Source of the DNA: an uncultured bacterium
GTDB taxonomy: Bacteria > Cyanobacteriota > Vampirovibrionia > Gastranaerophilales > Gastranaerophilaceae
DNA: 7,279 nucleotides
Assembly (NCBI GenBank): GCA_900547585.1
Contig: URHD01000089.1
Span: forward strand, 1 to 7,279
Direction of reading: 5' to 3'
Shown: in pieces, positions 1 through 5,753 of the stretch
How the letters are laid out: each line of letters begins with the position of its first letter
Position numbering within the stretch: position 1 is the first letter of the stretch
The notes under the pieces: generated by a model
The model's database searches: none
Told to the model about the DNA's origin: nothing
Seen by the model: the letters and a program-made list of their open reading frames with translations, nothing else
Made by a program: the position numbers and the translations under genes

Positions 1-291
1 GGCTCGCTGATTACGGGATTTCTCGTGTTTCCGGGCTGGGTTTGTATGCATTTGTGGAATTTTGCCGGCTCTTTCTTTTACCAGCTGCCCAAAATGGAAA
101 TTTTTCACGGTATTTTGCTCTGGTGCATTACAGCTTTAAGCTTTTATGCACTTAACAAAAACGATTTAGGCATTTCTTTCGGCTCCGTATCGCCCGCAGA
201 AGAAAGAATCAGAAGAATAATTGCGCAGGAGTCAAAAGAACTACTGCTACAGGACAAAGAACCTGAAGAAAAAGATAAATTAGTCAAATAA
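1..291 (+). CDS. Small membrane protein, 5'-truncated by the window edge
   Basis: Frame 1 is open from the first base to a TAA at 289-291, giving 96 visible residues. The gene probably starts outside the window. A GTG at 25 is the first possible internal start, but hydrophobic sequence (GSLITGFL) is already being read before it and no ribosome site precedes it. The visible part has two hydrophobic stretches, about residues 1-28 (rich in Trp, Phe and Gly) and 33-51 (EIFHGILLWCITALSFYAL), separated by a short turn containing Pro-Lys. A hydrophilic tail of about 45 residues follows, rich in Glu and Lys, and is probably cytoplasmic. I do not recognise a family, and the function is unknown. The next gene starts 20 bases downstream with its own ribosome site and no terminator between, so the two are probably cotranscribed. 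The reading frame and membrane character are seen directly. The truncation is inferred. Confidence 0.72.
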   Translation, partial: GSLITGFLVFPGWVCMHLWNFAGSFFYQLPKMEIFHGILLWCITALSFYALNKNDLGISFGSVSPAEERIRRIIAQESKELLLQDKEPEEKDKLVK

Positions 292-301
292 GCGTTACTT
301 T

Positions 302-307
302 AGGAGG
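302..307 (+). promoter_or_regulatory. Shine-Dalgarno site of the SIMPL-domain gene
   Basis: A full AGGAGG lies four bases before the ATG at 312. It fixes the start of the SIMPL-domain gene. Confidence 0.8.
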
Positions 308-311
308 AATT

Positions 312-1031
312 ATGAAGAAATTGGCACTTTTGATGGCTTTGCTCATGTTGGGCTCCTTTGCCGCACCCGCAAAAGCCCTCACAATCACAGAAAAAGAGAT
401 GGGATACATATCCGTAAACACTTCTGCGTCAAAAGAAATGTCGCCTGACACAGCAAGGGTTTCTTTTTCAGTAGAAACAACGGCAAAAACCTCAAAAGCC
501 GCTTCCGATCAGAATAAAGAAATTACAAACAAGCTCATCGGAGCCCTTAAACCCCTGATTGAAATTGATAAAAAAGATACAATCCAGACCAGCAATTTGA
601 ACCTGCGTCCTGACTACAGCTATGATAAAAACAAAAAAACGCTCACAGGTTATACAATGGTCAACACAATAACTGTCAAAACAAAGAAACTTGAGGCAGT
701 ACCCAAACTCATTGATACAGCCGTCGCCAATAAAGCCACAAATGTAAGCGAATTGAAATTCTATGTGGAAAATGAAAGTGATTACATAGGCAGATTGGTT
801 CAAGAGGCAACAGCAAATGCAAAAATCATCTCAAAACTCACAGCAGAATCACTCGGTCAAAAAGTTACAGGGCTAAAAACCATAAATGTAAACTGGGGCC
901 CTTCGTACGATGAAATTTCGCCCCGCATGTACAGTGCAAAAGCAAGTTCAGCCGCCGGAGCAGCAACTCCTGTTGAACCCGGAAAAGTAAAAATTCAGGC
1001 AAATGTCCACGCACAATTCTATGTAAAATAG
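312..1031 (+). CDS. Secreted SIMPL domain (DUF541, YggE/BP26-like) protein
   Basis: The 239-residue product starts with a clear signal peptide: MKK, a hydrophobic core LALLMALLMLGSFA, then an Ala-Lys-Ala cleavage site ending at about residue 22. The mature protein should be exported or periplasmic. The rest matches the layout of the SIMPL/DUF541 family. There is an N-terminal strand with ISVNTSASKEMSPDTARVSF (around 33-52), a helix rich in Ala, Asn and Lys, a QTSNLNLRPDYSYD-type segment near 92-105, and then GYTMVNTITVKTKK near 112-125. The C-terminal strand IQANVHAQFYVK resembles the family's usual ending with a repeated beta strand. Length is normal for the family (about 220-250). Members such as E. 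coli YggE and Brucella BP26 form surface or periplasmic oligomers. YggE is linked to oxidative-stress tolerance, but no enzymatic activity is established. The gene sits between a membrane protein and an aminotransferase fusion, and its stop is one base from the next start. Family assignment is fairly sure. The exact role is unknown. Confidence 0.88.
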   Translation: MKKLALLMALLMLGSFAAPAKALTITEKEMGYISVNTSASKEMSPDTARVSFSVETTAKTSKAASDQNKEITNKLIGALKPLIEIDKKDTIQTSNLNLRPDYSYDKNKKTLTGYTMVNTITVKTKKLEAVPKLIDTAVANKATNVSELKFYVENESDYIGRLVQEATANAKIISKLTAESLGQKVTGLKTINVNWGPSYDEISPRMYSAKASSAAGAATPVEPGKVKIQANVHAQFYVK

Positions 1032-1032
1032 T

Positions 1033-2553
1033 ATGATTAAGCCAAAAGAAACACTGAAAAACATTGAACCTTACAGGGTTGAGTCTTATACTCAACCCTG
1101 TATAATGAAATTGGACGCAAACGAAAACTACCTCGGCCCCTCGCCCAGAGTAATGAAACGGCTTGAAAACATCAGCGTCAGGGAAATTGCGCAATATCCC
1201 CGCTATGGCGAGCTTATCAGCGTTCTTGCTTCAAAATATAATGTTCTGCCGCAAAATTTGCTTCTTACAAACGGCGCGGATGAGGCTCTTGACGCGATTA
1301 TTCGCACATTTTTATCTTCAGAGGAAGCATTAATAACAGTTTCGCCCTCCATCAACATGCCGCGAATCTATACAGCCGCAGCCGGAGCGGAATACAGGGA
1401 AATTGAATATTCAAAAAAATGGGAATTCCCGCAGGAAGAATTTTTGCATGCAATTGATGAAAAAGTTAAAATAATCCTTTTTACAACCCCGAACGACCCG
1501 ACCGGCGGGATTGTAACGGCTGAATTTATTGAAAAAACCGCAAAACTCCACCCTGAAAAGCTCATTGTCATCGTCGAATCCTTTGCTGTTTACGCAGGAC
1601 AAAGCTATTCGGAGATATTTACCAGATATGATAATATTGCCGTTGTACGTTCGTTTTCAAAAGATTACGGGCTCGCAGGTTTGCGAATCGGCTGTATAAT
1701 TTCAGGCAGAGCGAATATTTCTGCGATAAAAAAGGTTCTTTGCCCTTATACGGTCAACAGTGCCGCTGTAATCGCAGCAAAAGAGGCAATCTGCGACGAA
1801 AAATACCTGCAATTCCTCAAAGAGGAAAACGAAAAAGCGAAAAACTTTTTAAAAGAGGAGTTTACACGCATCGGCGGGGTTGTTTACCCGTCATACACAA
1901 ACTTTTTGCTCGTCGATTTTAAAGAAAATGCGGAAAATGTCTATCAAAAGCTTGCACAAAAGGGCATTCGCGTAAAAAAATACGCCAAAGGCAAGCTCAA
2001 AAATCACCTCAGAATAACAATTCCATCTTTAAATGCAGCCAAAAACCTTATAAATGTGCTCTCGCCAGAAAACCTGTTCATTTTTGACCTTGAGGGCGTA
2101 ATTGCAGATAACTGCCGAGGGCAAAACGGACGCGAGGAGGAGCTTCTGGTTTTTCCTGAAACTTTGAGCCGGCTGAATGGCGAAAAAGTGCTTTATTCAG
2201 GGCTTACACGGGAGAAAACAGGACGGTTTCTGGAAAAATACGGCTTGAAAGATGCGTTTTCAGGCATAGTTGCGGCTAATGACCCTGACGCTGACTCAAA
2301 AAATCCGGAAATGAGCGCAATTTTGCAGATAAAAAGCAGGATTTTTGCCAAAAACGTTTACTATTTAGGCGCTACGCCCGAAGATATGAAATGCGCAAAA
2401 CGAGCCGGGGTTATTCCCATCGGAGTGCTTGCCCCGAAAGACAAATCCGACGGGCAAAAAGACCTGTTATACGTTTTCGGCGCAAAATTTGTCCTCAATG
2501 ACATTAATCAGTTGCCCGATGCATTAAATACAATCAAACAGGAACAAATTTAA
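1033..2553 (+). CDS. HisC-like PLP aminotransferase fused to a HAD-like domain
   Basis: This 506-residue protein has two parts. Residues 1-345 are a fold-type I aminotransferase resembling histidinol-phosphate aminotransferase (HisC): KLDANENYLGPSP (26-38), QYPRYGE (54-60), TNGADEALDAI (79-89), TPNDPTGG (152-159), the PLP-lysine motif SFSKDYGLAGLRIG with K210 and R218, TNFLLVDF (289-296) and LRITI (326-330, R327). Residues 347-500 look like a small HAD phosphatase with almost no cap: motif I FDLEGVIAD (D352), a motif II Ser at 389, K423 in SKNPE, and motif IV GATPED (D451). Expected residues are changed in both halves: Glu182 for the pyridine-binding Asp, Ile107 for the ring-stacking aromatic, Glu354 for the second motif I Asp, and Ala447 for the first motif IV Asp. 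The start at 1033 follows the previous stop by one base and has no clear Shine-Dalgarno sequence, suggesting translational coupling. HisC-type activity followed by phosphatase would make sense in histidine synthesis, but no his genes are nearby and activity is uncertain. CobD-like decarboxylase or a non-catalytic role are alternatives. Confidence 0.85.
   Translation: MIKPKETLKNIEPYRVESYTQPCIMKLDANENYLGPSPRVMKRLENISVREIAQYPRYGELISVLASKYNVLPQNLLLTNGADEALDAIIRTFLSSEEALITVSPSINMPRIYTAAAGAEYREIEYSKKWEFPQEEFLHAIDEKVKIILFTTPNDPTGGIVTAEFIEKTAKLHPEKLIVIVESFAVYAGQSYSEIFTRYDNIAVVRSFSKDYGLAGLRIGCIISGRANISAIKKVLCPYTVNSAAVIAAKEAICDEKYLQFLKEENEKAKNFLKEEFTRIGGVVYPSYTNFLLVDFKENAENVYQKLAQKGIRVKKYAKGKLKNHLRITIPSLNAAKNLINVLSPENLFIFDLEGVIADNCRGQNGREEELLVFPETLSRLNGEKVLYSGLTREKTGRFLEKYGLKDAFSGIVAANDPDADSKNPEMSAILQIKSRIFAKNVYYLGATPEDMKCAKRAGVIPIGVLAPKDKSDGQKDLLYVFGAKFVLNDINQLPDALNTIKQEQI
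1072..1102 (+). repeat. Perfect 13-bp inverted repeat with 5-base loop inside the aminotransferase gene
   Basis: The arms TACAGGGTTGAGT (1072-1084) and ACTCAACCCTGTA (1090-1102) are exact reverse complements around the loop CTTAT. The repeat lies 40 bases after the start codon and encodes residues 14-24. No U-run follows, so it is not a standard terminator. A TATAAT overlaps its right edge (1101-1106), with TTGAGT 16 bases upstream. Confidence 0.9.
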
Positions 2554-2596
2554 CCCGCCTTGCGTCTTAAAAGGCATGAAAAAGGTTGAGAAGAAG

Positions 2597-2621
2597 AAAA
2601 GCCCCTCAAAGAGGAGCCTTT
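2597..2621 (-). terminator. Hairpin terminator between convergent genes, better matched to the minus strand
   Basis: On the minus strand the RNA can form an 11-bp stem, AAAGGCUCCUC with GAGGGGCUUUU, around a UUU loop. It uses two G-U wobbles and is followed by a U/C-rich run. Read on the plus strand, those two wobbles become A-C mismatches, so the hairpin seems built mainly for the minus-strand microprotein gene ending at 2645. It lies 43 bases past the stop of the aminotransferase fusion and probably also ends that transcript. Confidence 0.65.
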
Positions 2622-2644
2622 CAAAAACTTGTTTTTTAATGTGC

Positions 2645-2740
2645 TTAGTGCTGTGCAGCTTTGTTTTCCATAAATGTCGGAATTGCAATGAAGGCCAAGT
2701 ACATTAACAAACCAAATGCGACTAAACTCAGAATTTCCAT
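2645..2740 (-). CDS. 31-residue single-pass membrane microprotein
   Basis: This short frame reads ATG to TAA on the minus strand. Its product starts MEILSLVAFGLLMYLAFIAI and ends PTFMENKAAQH. Residues 3-22 form one continuous hydrophobic helix of the right length to cross a membrane. A short polar tail (ENKAAQH) follows. Support for a real gene: GAAGGTG lies four bases before the ATG (AAGG at spacing 6), a wobble-optimised terminator hairpin follows at 2597-2621, and a promoter-like sequence lies upstream. Without it the 328-base gap between the flanking genes would be empty. It is a lone gene on its strand, divergent from the zinc-ribbon gene. Its size and topology recall small accessory subunits such as CydX or KdpF, but I see no sequence match and assign no function. 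A 65-codon GTG-start frame overlapping it (2550-2747) has a ribosome site too close to its start and a composition unlike a real protein. Confidence 0.6.
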   Translation of the reverse strand: MEILSLVAFGLLMYLAFIAIPTFMENKAAQH

Positions 2741-2778
2741 GATGCACCTTCTACTTTCTGCTTATTTATCTCTACATG

Positions 2779-2808
2779 TATATAATGCCCATTTTTTTTT
2801 ATTTCTAA
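2779..2808 (-). promoter_or_regulatory. Possible promoter of the membrane microprotein gene
   Basis: On the minus strand, TTAGAA (2808-2803) and TATATA (2784-2779) are 18 bases apart, the latter about 40 bases upstream of the microprotein ATG. Both hexamers are imperfect and the area is AT-rich, so this is only a candidate. Confidence 0.35.
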
Positions 2809-2875
2809 CACTTTCAAGGTCTCATGTTAACAATTCTTTACAAAAATCAACCAAATAGAGTAGAAATTTTTAAAA

Positions 2876-2881
2876 TATAAT
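2876..2881 (+). promoter_or_regulatory. Consensus -10 box before the zinc-ribbon gene
   Basis: A perfect TATAAT lies just upstream of the zinc-ribbon gene. No good -35 box is found at normal spacing. A start of transcription near 2888 would leave almost no leader before the ATG codons at 2889 and 2901. Confidence 0.4.
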
Positions 2882-2900
2882 AGTGAGGATGAACAAAAAG

Positions 2901-3233
2901 ATGAACAAAGAGCTTATAGAACAACTGTTTTCAGGAATGTGCTGTTCCGAATGCAAAAATGACTTTACGCAGGAAAGTTTTCGCGTAATGAGGCAGGAAA
3001 ATGACCTGTTCGTGGTGCAGGTGACTTGCAGGCACTGCGGAAAATCTTTCGGAACCGCATTTTTCGGGCACTGTTCGGTAAATAAGAAAAACCTGAAAGA
3101 CGGGGATTTAACCCTTGAAATTCAGGAGGGGCCTGCGCCGATTTCAGCAGATGATGTAATCGACGCACACAATTTCATAAAAAATCTGGAACACGACTGG
3201 CAAAAGTACATTCCGGAAGATTTGAGAAAATAA
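2901..3233 (+). CDS. Zinc-ribbon-like hypothetical protein with two CxxC pairs
   Basis: The 110-residue product contains CCSEC (Cys15 and Cys18) and CRHCG (Cys43 and Cys46), counting from this start. They are separated by 24 residues predicted to form two strands (FRVMRQENDLFVVQVT). This is the usual arrangement of a treble-clef or rubredoxin-type zinc ribbon. A Cys at 58 is extra. The C-terminal half is acidic and probably helical (ISADDVIDAHNFIKNLEHDW). I do not recognise a named family. A nucleic-acid or protein-binding role would be a guess. Start choice is uncertain: GTG 2883 has no ribosome site, ATG 2889 directly abuts GAGG, and ATG 2901 has GTGAGG ending 12 bases upstream, which I prefer. 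The upstream TATAAT suggests a very short leader or a leaderless mRNA. The gene is alone, with a terminator overlapping its stop codon. Confidence 0.8.
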   Translation: MNKELIEQLFSGMCCSECKNDFTQESFRVMRQENDLFVVQVTCRHCGKSFGTAFFGHCSVNKKNLKDGDLTLEIQEGPAPISADDVIDAHNFIKNLEHDWQKYIPEDLRK

Positions 3234-3258
3234 AAGGCGGCAAAAAGCCGTCTTTTTT
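3232..3258 (+). terminator. Intrinsic terminator overlapping the zinc-ribbon stop codon
   Basis: A 9-bp stem, AAAGGCGGC pairing with GCCGTCTTT around an AAAAA loop, is followed by more T residues. The TAA stop codon (3231-3233) runs into the stem. On the minus strand the stem has one A-C mismatch and is followed by TTTT, so it may also serve the convergent gene ending at 3267. Confidence 0.88.
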
Positions 3259-3266
3259 ATGTATTT

Positions 3267-3485
3267 TTATACTTTTACGTTCAAAACAGGAGAAGATGCG
3301 CTGCCGTCAAGCATTGCTTTTGCTGTTCTAAAGTTTCCAAGCTCTCTTTTCTGGAGGAAAGTAAGCTTTTCCGTCGGAGCACCGTTTAGCTTTTCCATAT
3401 ATTTTGAATAAGCCTCCGCAGCCTTATGAAGCTTTATTTCTACGGCTTTCTGGGGGATTGAAACTTTCGCAAAACTCATATTCAT
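3267..3485 (-). CDS. Hypothetical 72-residue protein
   Basis: The product starts MNMSFAKVSIPQKAVEIKLH. It is basic and probably mostly helical in its central part (AVEIKLHKAAEAYSKYMEKL, then LTFLQKRELGNFRTAKAMLD), with a short strand-like tail SSPVLNVKV. There is no signal peptide, membrane helix or cysteine. I do not recognise a family. The ATG at 3485 is preferred over the TTG at 3488, because CAGGT lies seven bases before it. ATG 3479 is a further option. Evidence that it is real: a ribosome site, a promoter-like pair at 3535-3562, a terminator just beyond the stop, and protein-like composition. It is divergent from the TPR operon and shares its control region. Confidence 0.68.
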   Translation of the reverse strand: MNMSFAKVSIPQKAVEIKLHKAAEAYSKYMEKLNGAPTEKLTFLQKRELGNFRTAKAMLDGSASSPVLNVKV

Positions 3486-3534
3486 CAACTTACCTGCTTT
3501 CCTTTCAGACTTTCACTTATTGAGAAAAACAAAT

Positions 3535-3562
3535 CTGATAAAAAAATTGCCTCTTTTGTTAA
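3535..3562 (-). promoter_or_regulatory. Candidate promoter of the 72-residue protein gene
   Basis: On the minus strand, TTAACA (3562-3557) and TATCAG (3540-3535) are 16 bases apart, matching consensus at five and four of six positions. The -10 lies about 50 bases before the ATG. Its -35 lies almost exactly on the -35 of the opposing promoter. Confidence 0.42.
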
Positions 3563-3585
3563 AATTTGTGTATTTATTGTAAAAT
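3556..3585 (+). promoter_or_regulatory. Candidate promoter of the TPR-queD-uppP operon
   Basis: TTGTTA (3556-3561) and TAAAAT (3580-3585) are 18 bases apart. Transcription would start near 3592, giving a very short leader that begins at or in the ribosome site AGAGAGGTG (3592-3600) of the TPR gene. Confidence 0.48.
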
Positions 3586-3604
3586 GTAGTCAGAGAGGTG
3601 AATC

Positions 3605-5380
3605 GTGGATAGAAACGAACAACTTGAAAAAGCGAATAATTTGATTGCGCAAAAGGACTTTAATAGCGCAAAGGCTCTTTTGGAGGAACTTTCCGGAGAA
3701 TACAAAAATGATGCGGAAATTTCAAAAAATCTGGGGCTGGCGAATGTAAATCTGAATCTTATGGACGAGGCAAAAGCTAATTTTGAAAACGTAATTGCCC
3801 AAAATCCGGAAGATGCTACATCGTACTATTATTTAGGCATAATTTATGAAACCCAAAACGATTTGCAGCGTTCAAAATCCGCTTATGAAAAAGTTATAAC
3901 CCTGCGTGAAAATTATGAGGACGCATATAAAAATTTGTGCGTAATTTACTTAAAATTAAAAGAAAACGAAAACGCAGAAGCTGCGGCCCAAAAAGCTATT
4001 GAAATCGACCCGGAAAACTATCAGGGTTTTCATCTTCTGGCGACTGCGCTGACTGCACAAAAAAAATATGAAGAGGCGATTGACGCACTAAATAAAGGAA
4101 TCGGGCTGAATCCGGAAAATGCGCTGATGTATAACAACCTCGGCTCCTGTTATCTGGGGTTGAACAGGCTTGATATGGCTGAAGGTGCATTTAACAAAGC
4201 TATTGAGCTTACTCCGGAAAATCCGACCTCGCATTACAATCTTGCGTCGGTTTTGCAGCTGAAAAACAGTTACGAAGAGGCTCTTGAGCATTATTACACA
4301 GCATACGAGCTTGAACCTACGCCGTTTTACCTTTCTGCAGCGGCTCTCGGTGCGATGTATGCGCAAAATTGGGAAAAAGCTATCAGTTTGTATCAAAAAC
4401 TCGTTACTCTCCAGCCTGAAAAGCAGAATTTCCAGTACAATCTTGCTAATGCCTACATTCAGACAGGAAAATATCAAGATGCGATAATGATTCTTAAAAC
4501 TCTGGTCACGATGAACCCGAAATCAGTACAAATGGCTTTAAAACTGGCAGATTGCTATCAAGCTGCGGGGGATATTGCTTCTGCGCAGGCTGTTCTGGCG
4601 AATATTATCAGGCTCGGCAAAGTTCCGGCGGATATTTATTACAGATACGCGATTCTTTGCATGAAATCAGGCGATATTGACAAGGCTGAAACGATTTTCA
4701 AAAAAGTTATCCAGCTTGAGCCGAATAATGCCTTTGCGCATAAGGATTTGGGCATAGTTTATCTGGCGCACAGGCTTTTTGATGAGGCTGAGGATGAATT
4801 CAGGATAGCCCTGGAGATTTCACCGGAAAGTACTTCAATAATCTTTGAATTTGCCAATTTTTATCACAACACAAGCAATTATGCTAAAGCTGAAGAAATG
4901 TATGCAAAAGCGCTTGCAAAACAGCCCGAGAATTCGGATATTTTGACCTTTGCGGGCTTAAATTTTGTTTCTATGAACAAAAATGATGAAGCGCAGAAAC
5001 TATTGAGCAAAGCCCTCGAAAACGGTGCGCACAACGACACGGTTTTCTACAATCTGGGGCTGATTTTCTACCGCAAGGGTGAATTTGAGAACGCAAAACA
5101 GTTTCTGCTGGACGCATACAGCATTTATCAGGGGGCTGAAACCGCAAATCTTCTTGCGCTCACGTTTTTTGAGGTTAAAGAATACGAAAATGCAAAAAAT
5201 ATTGTAAACAAGCTCTTGAAAGACTATCCGGACAATGTTAATGTGCTTCTTCTTGCGGCAAAAATAGCCATAGAGCTTACGGATGCACAAAAGGCAGAAG
5301 AATATCTTGAAAAAATAATGAAAATCTTCCCAGATCAGCCCGAAGCAAAAAAATTATACAAAAAAATCAAAGGAGTTTAA
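3605..5380 (+). CDS. Tetratricopeptide repeat (TPR) solenoid protein
   Basis: The 591-residue product is built almost wholly of 34-residue TPR units, about 17 from residue 3 to 578. Typical units show the pattern W/L-G-Y-A-F-A-P, for example ATSYYYLGIIYETQNDLQRS (71-90) and MYNNLGSCYLGLNRLDMAEG (175-194), with Pro at unit ends (NPED, DPEN, NPEN, TPEN, EPNN, SPES). There is no signal peptide, membrane helix or catalytic domain, so it should be a cytoplasmic protein-binding scaffold. Two or three units are degenerate, notably around 241-274 and 476-510. The start is GTG at 3605, four bases after GAGGTG. The next possible start would lose the first repeat. The partner is unknown. TPR proteins of this kind also resemble the non-catalytic part of O-GlcNAc transferase-like or secretion proteins, but no such domain is present. 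It is the first gene of the operon and its stop lies four bases before the queD start. Confidence 0.92.
   Translation: MDRNEQLEKANNLIAQKDFNSAKALLEELSGEYKNDAEISKNLGLANVNLNLMDEAKANFENVIAQNPEDATSYYYLGIIYETQNDLQRSKSAYEKVITLRENYEDAYKNLCVIYLKLKENENAEAAAQKAIEIDPENYQGFHLLATALTAQKKYEEAIDALNKGIGLNPENALMYNNLGSCYLGLNRLDMAEGAFNKAIELTPENPTSHYNLASVLQLKNSYEEALEHYYTAYELEPTPFYLSAAALGAMYAQNWEKAISLYQKLVTLQPEKQNFQYNLANAYIQTGKYQDAIMILKTLVTMNPKSVQMALKLADCYQAAGDIASAQAVLANIIRLGKVPADIYYRYAILCMKSGDIDKAETIFKKVIQLEPNNAFAHKDLGIVYLAHRLFDEAEDEFRIALEISPESTSIIFEFANFYHNTSNYAKAEEMYAKALAKQPENSDILTFAGLNFVSMNKNDEAQKLLSKALENGAHNDTVFYNLGLIFYRKGEFENAKQFLLDAYSIYQGAETANLLALTFFEVKEYENAKNIVNKLLKDYPDNVNVLLLAAKIAIELTDAQKAEEYLEKIMKIFPDQPEAKKLYKKIKGV
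5371..5375 (+). promoter_or_regulatory. Ribosome site of queD inside the end of the TPR gene
   Basis: AGGAG lies nine bases before the queD ATG at 5385 and overlaps the last codons of the TPR gene, which stops at 5380. This arrangement implies coupled translation. Confidence 0.75.
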
Positions 5381-5384
5381 TAAA

Positions 5385-5750
5385 ATGTACGAAGTAAAAG
5401 TAATAAGCTCGTTCTCCGCGGCTCATCATCTTTTAAACTACGAGGGCGAATGCGAAAACCAGCACGGACATAACTGGAAAGTTGAAGTATATGCAAAAGG
5501 CGATGTTCTGGACAAATCCAACATTCTCATTGATTTTAAGGTGCTAAAACGCGAGTTAAAGCGAGTTATTGATTACCTTGATCACAAAGATATTAACGAA
5601 CTCCCCGAATTTGAAGGCATAAGCCCGAGCAGCGAGATGCTTTCGCAGTATATTTACAATGAAATGCGCAAAGAGTTTCCGCAGGTATCAAAAGTCGGAG
5701 TTTGGGAGAACGAAAACTCCTGTTCTATGTATTATGAGGAGTGGGAGTAG
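5385..5750 (+). CDS. queD: 6-carboxy-5,6,7,8-tetrahydropterin synthase (QueD/PTPS family)
   Basis: QueD makes 6-carboxytetrahydropterin from dihydroneopterin triphosphate, the second step toward 7-deazaguanine compounds such as queuosine. The 121 residues contain the family signatures. FSAAHH supplies the first zinc His (H14). C23-x3-H27-G-H29 supplies the catalytic Cys and the other two zinc His. LDHKDIN holds the Asp66-His67 pair. PSSEMLSQYIYN (81-92) is the usual PTSENLA-type helix. VWENENSCSMYYE carries the pterin-binding Glu108. Cys23 at the normal position argues for QueD rather than the PTPS-III folate-type enzyme, where the Cys is replaced. Length is typical (about 120). No queC, queE or queF is in the window, so the remaining pathway must lie elsewhere, or the product is used by a partial pathway. 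It starts four bases after the TPR stop and ends three bases before uppP. Confidence 0.93.
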   Translation: MYEVKVISSFSAAHHLLNYEGECENQHGHNWKVEVYAKGDVLDKSNILIDFKVLKRELKRVIDYLDHKDINELPEFEGISPSSEMLSQYIYNEMRKEFPQVSKVGVWENENSCSMYYEEWE

Positions 5751-5753
5751 GCT

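Noticed and set aside
2645..2740. Resemblance of the microprotein N-terminus (MEILSL) to the cytochrome b6f subunit PetN (which starts MDILTL)
   Set aside because: Only about six residues resemble each other. The rest of the helix and the tail differ, and nothing else in the window suggests photosynthetic or b6f genes.
2550..2747. 65-codon minus-strand GTG frame
   Set aside because: It overlaps the microprotein in another frame. The nearby AAGG abuts its GTG, and it reads through the terminator hairpin.
4088..4477. 129-codon minus-strand frame inside the TPR gene
   Set aside because: It is antisense to a clear 591-residue TPR gene, has no ribosome site, and its translation has no recognisable domain. 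Other antisense frames over the SIMPL, fusion, TPR and uppP genes were dismissed likewise.
3605..5380. Possible DNA-level tandem repeat in the TPR gene
   Set aside because: The periodicity of about 102 bases is at the protein level. The nucleotide units are diverged, so it is an old solenoid, not a recent repeat expansion.
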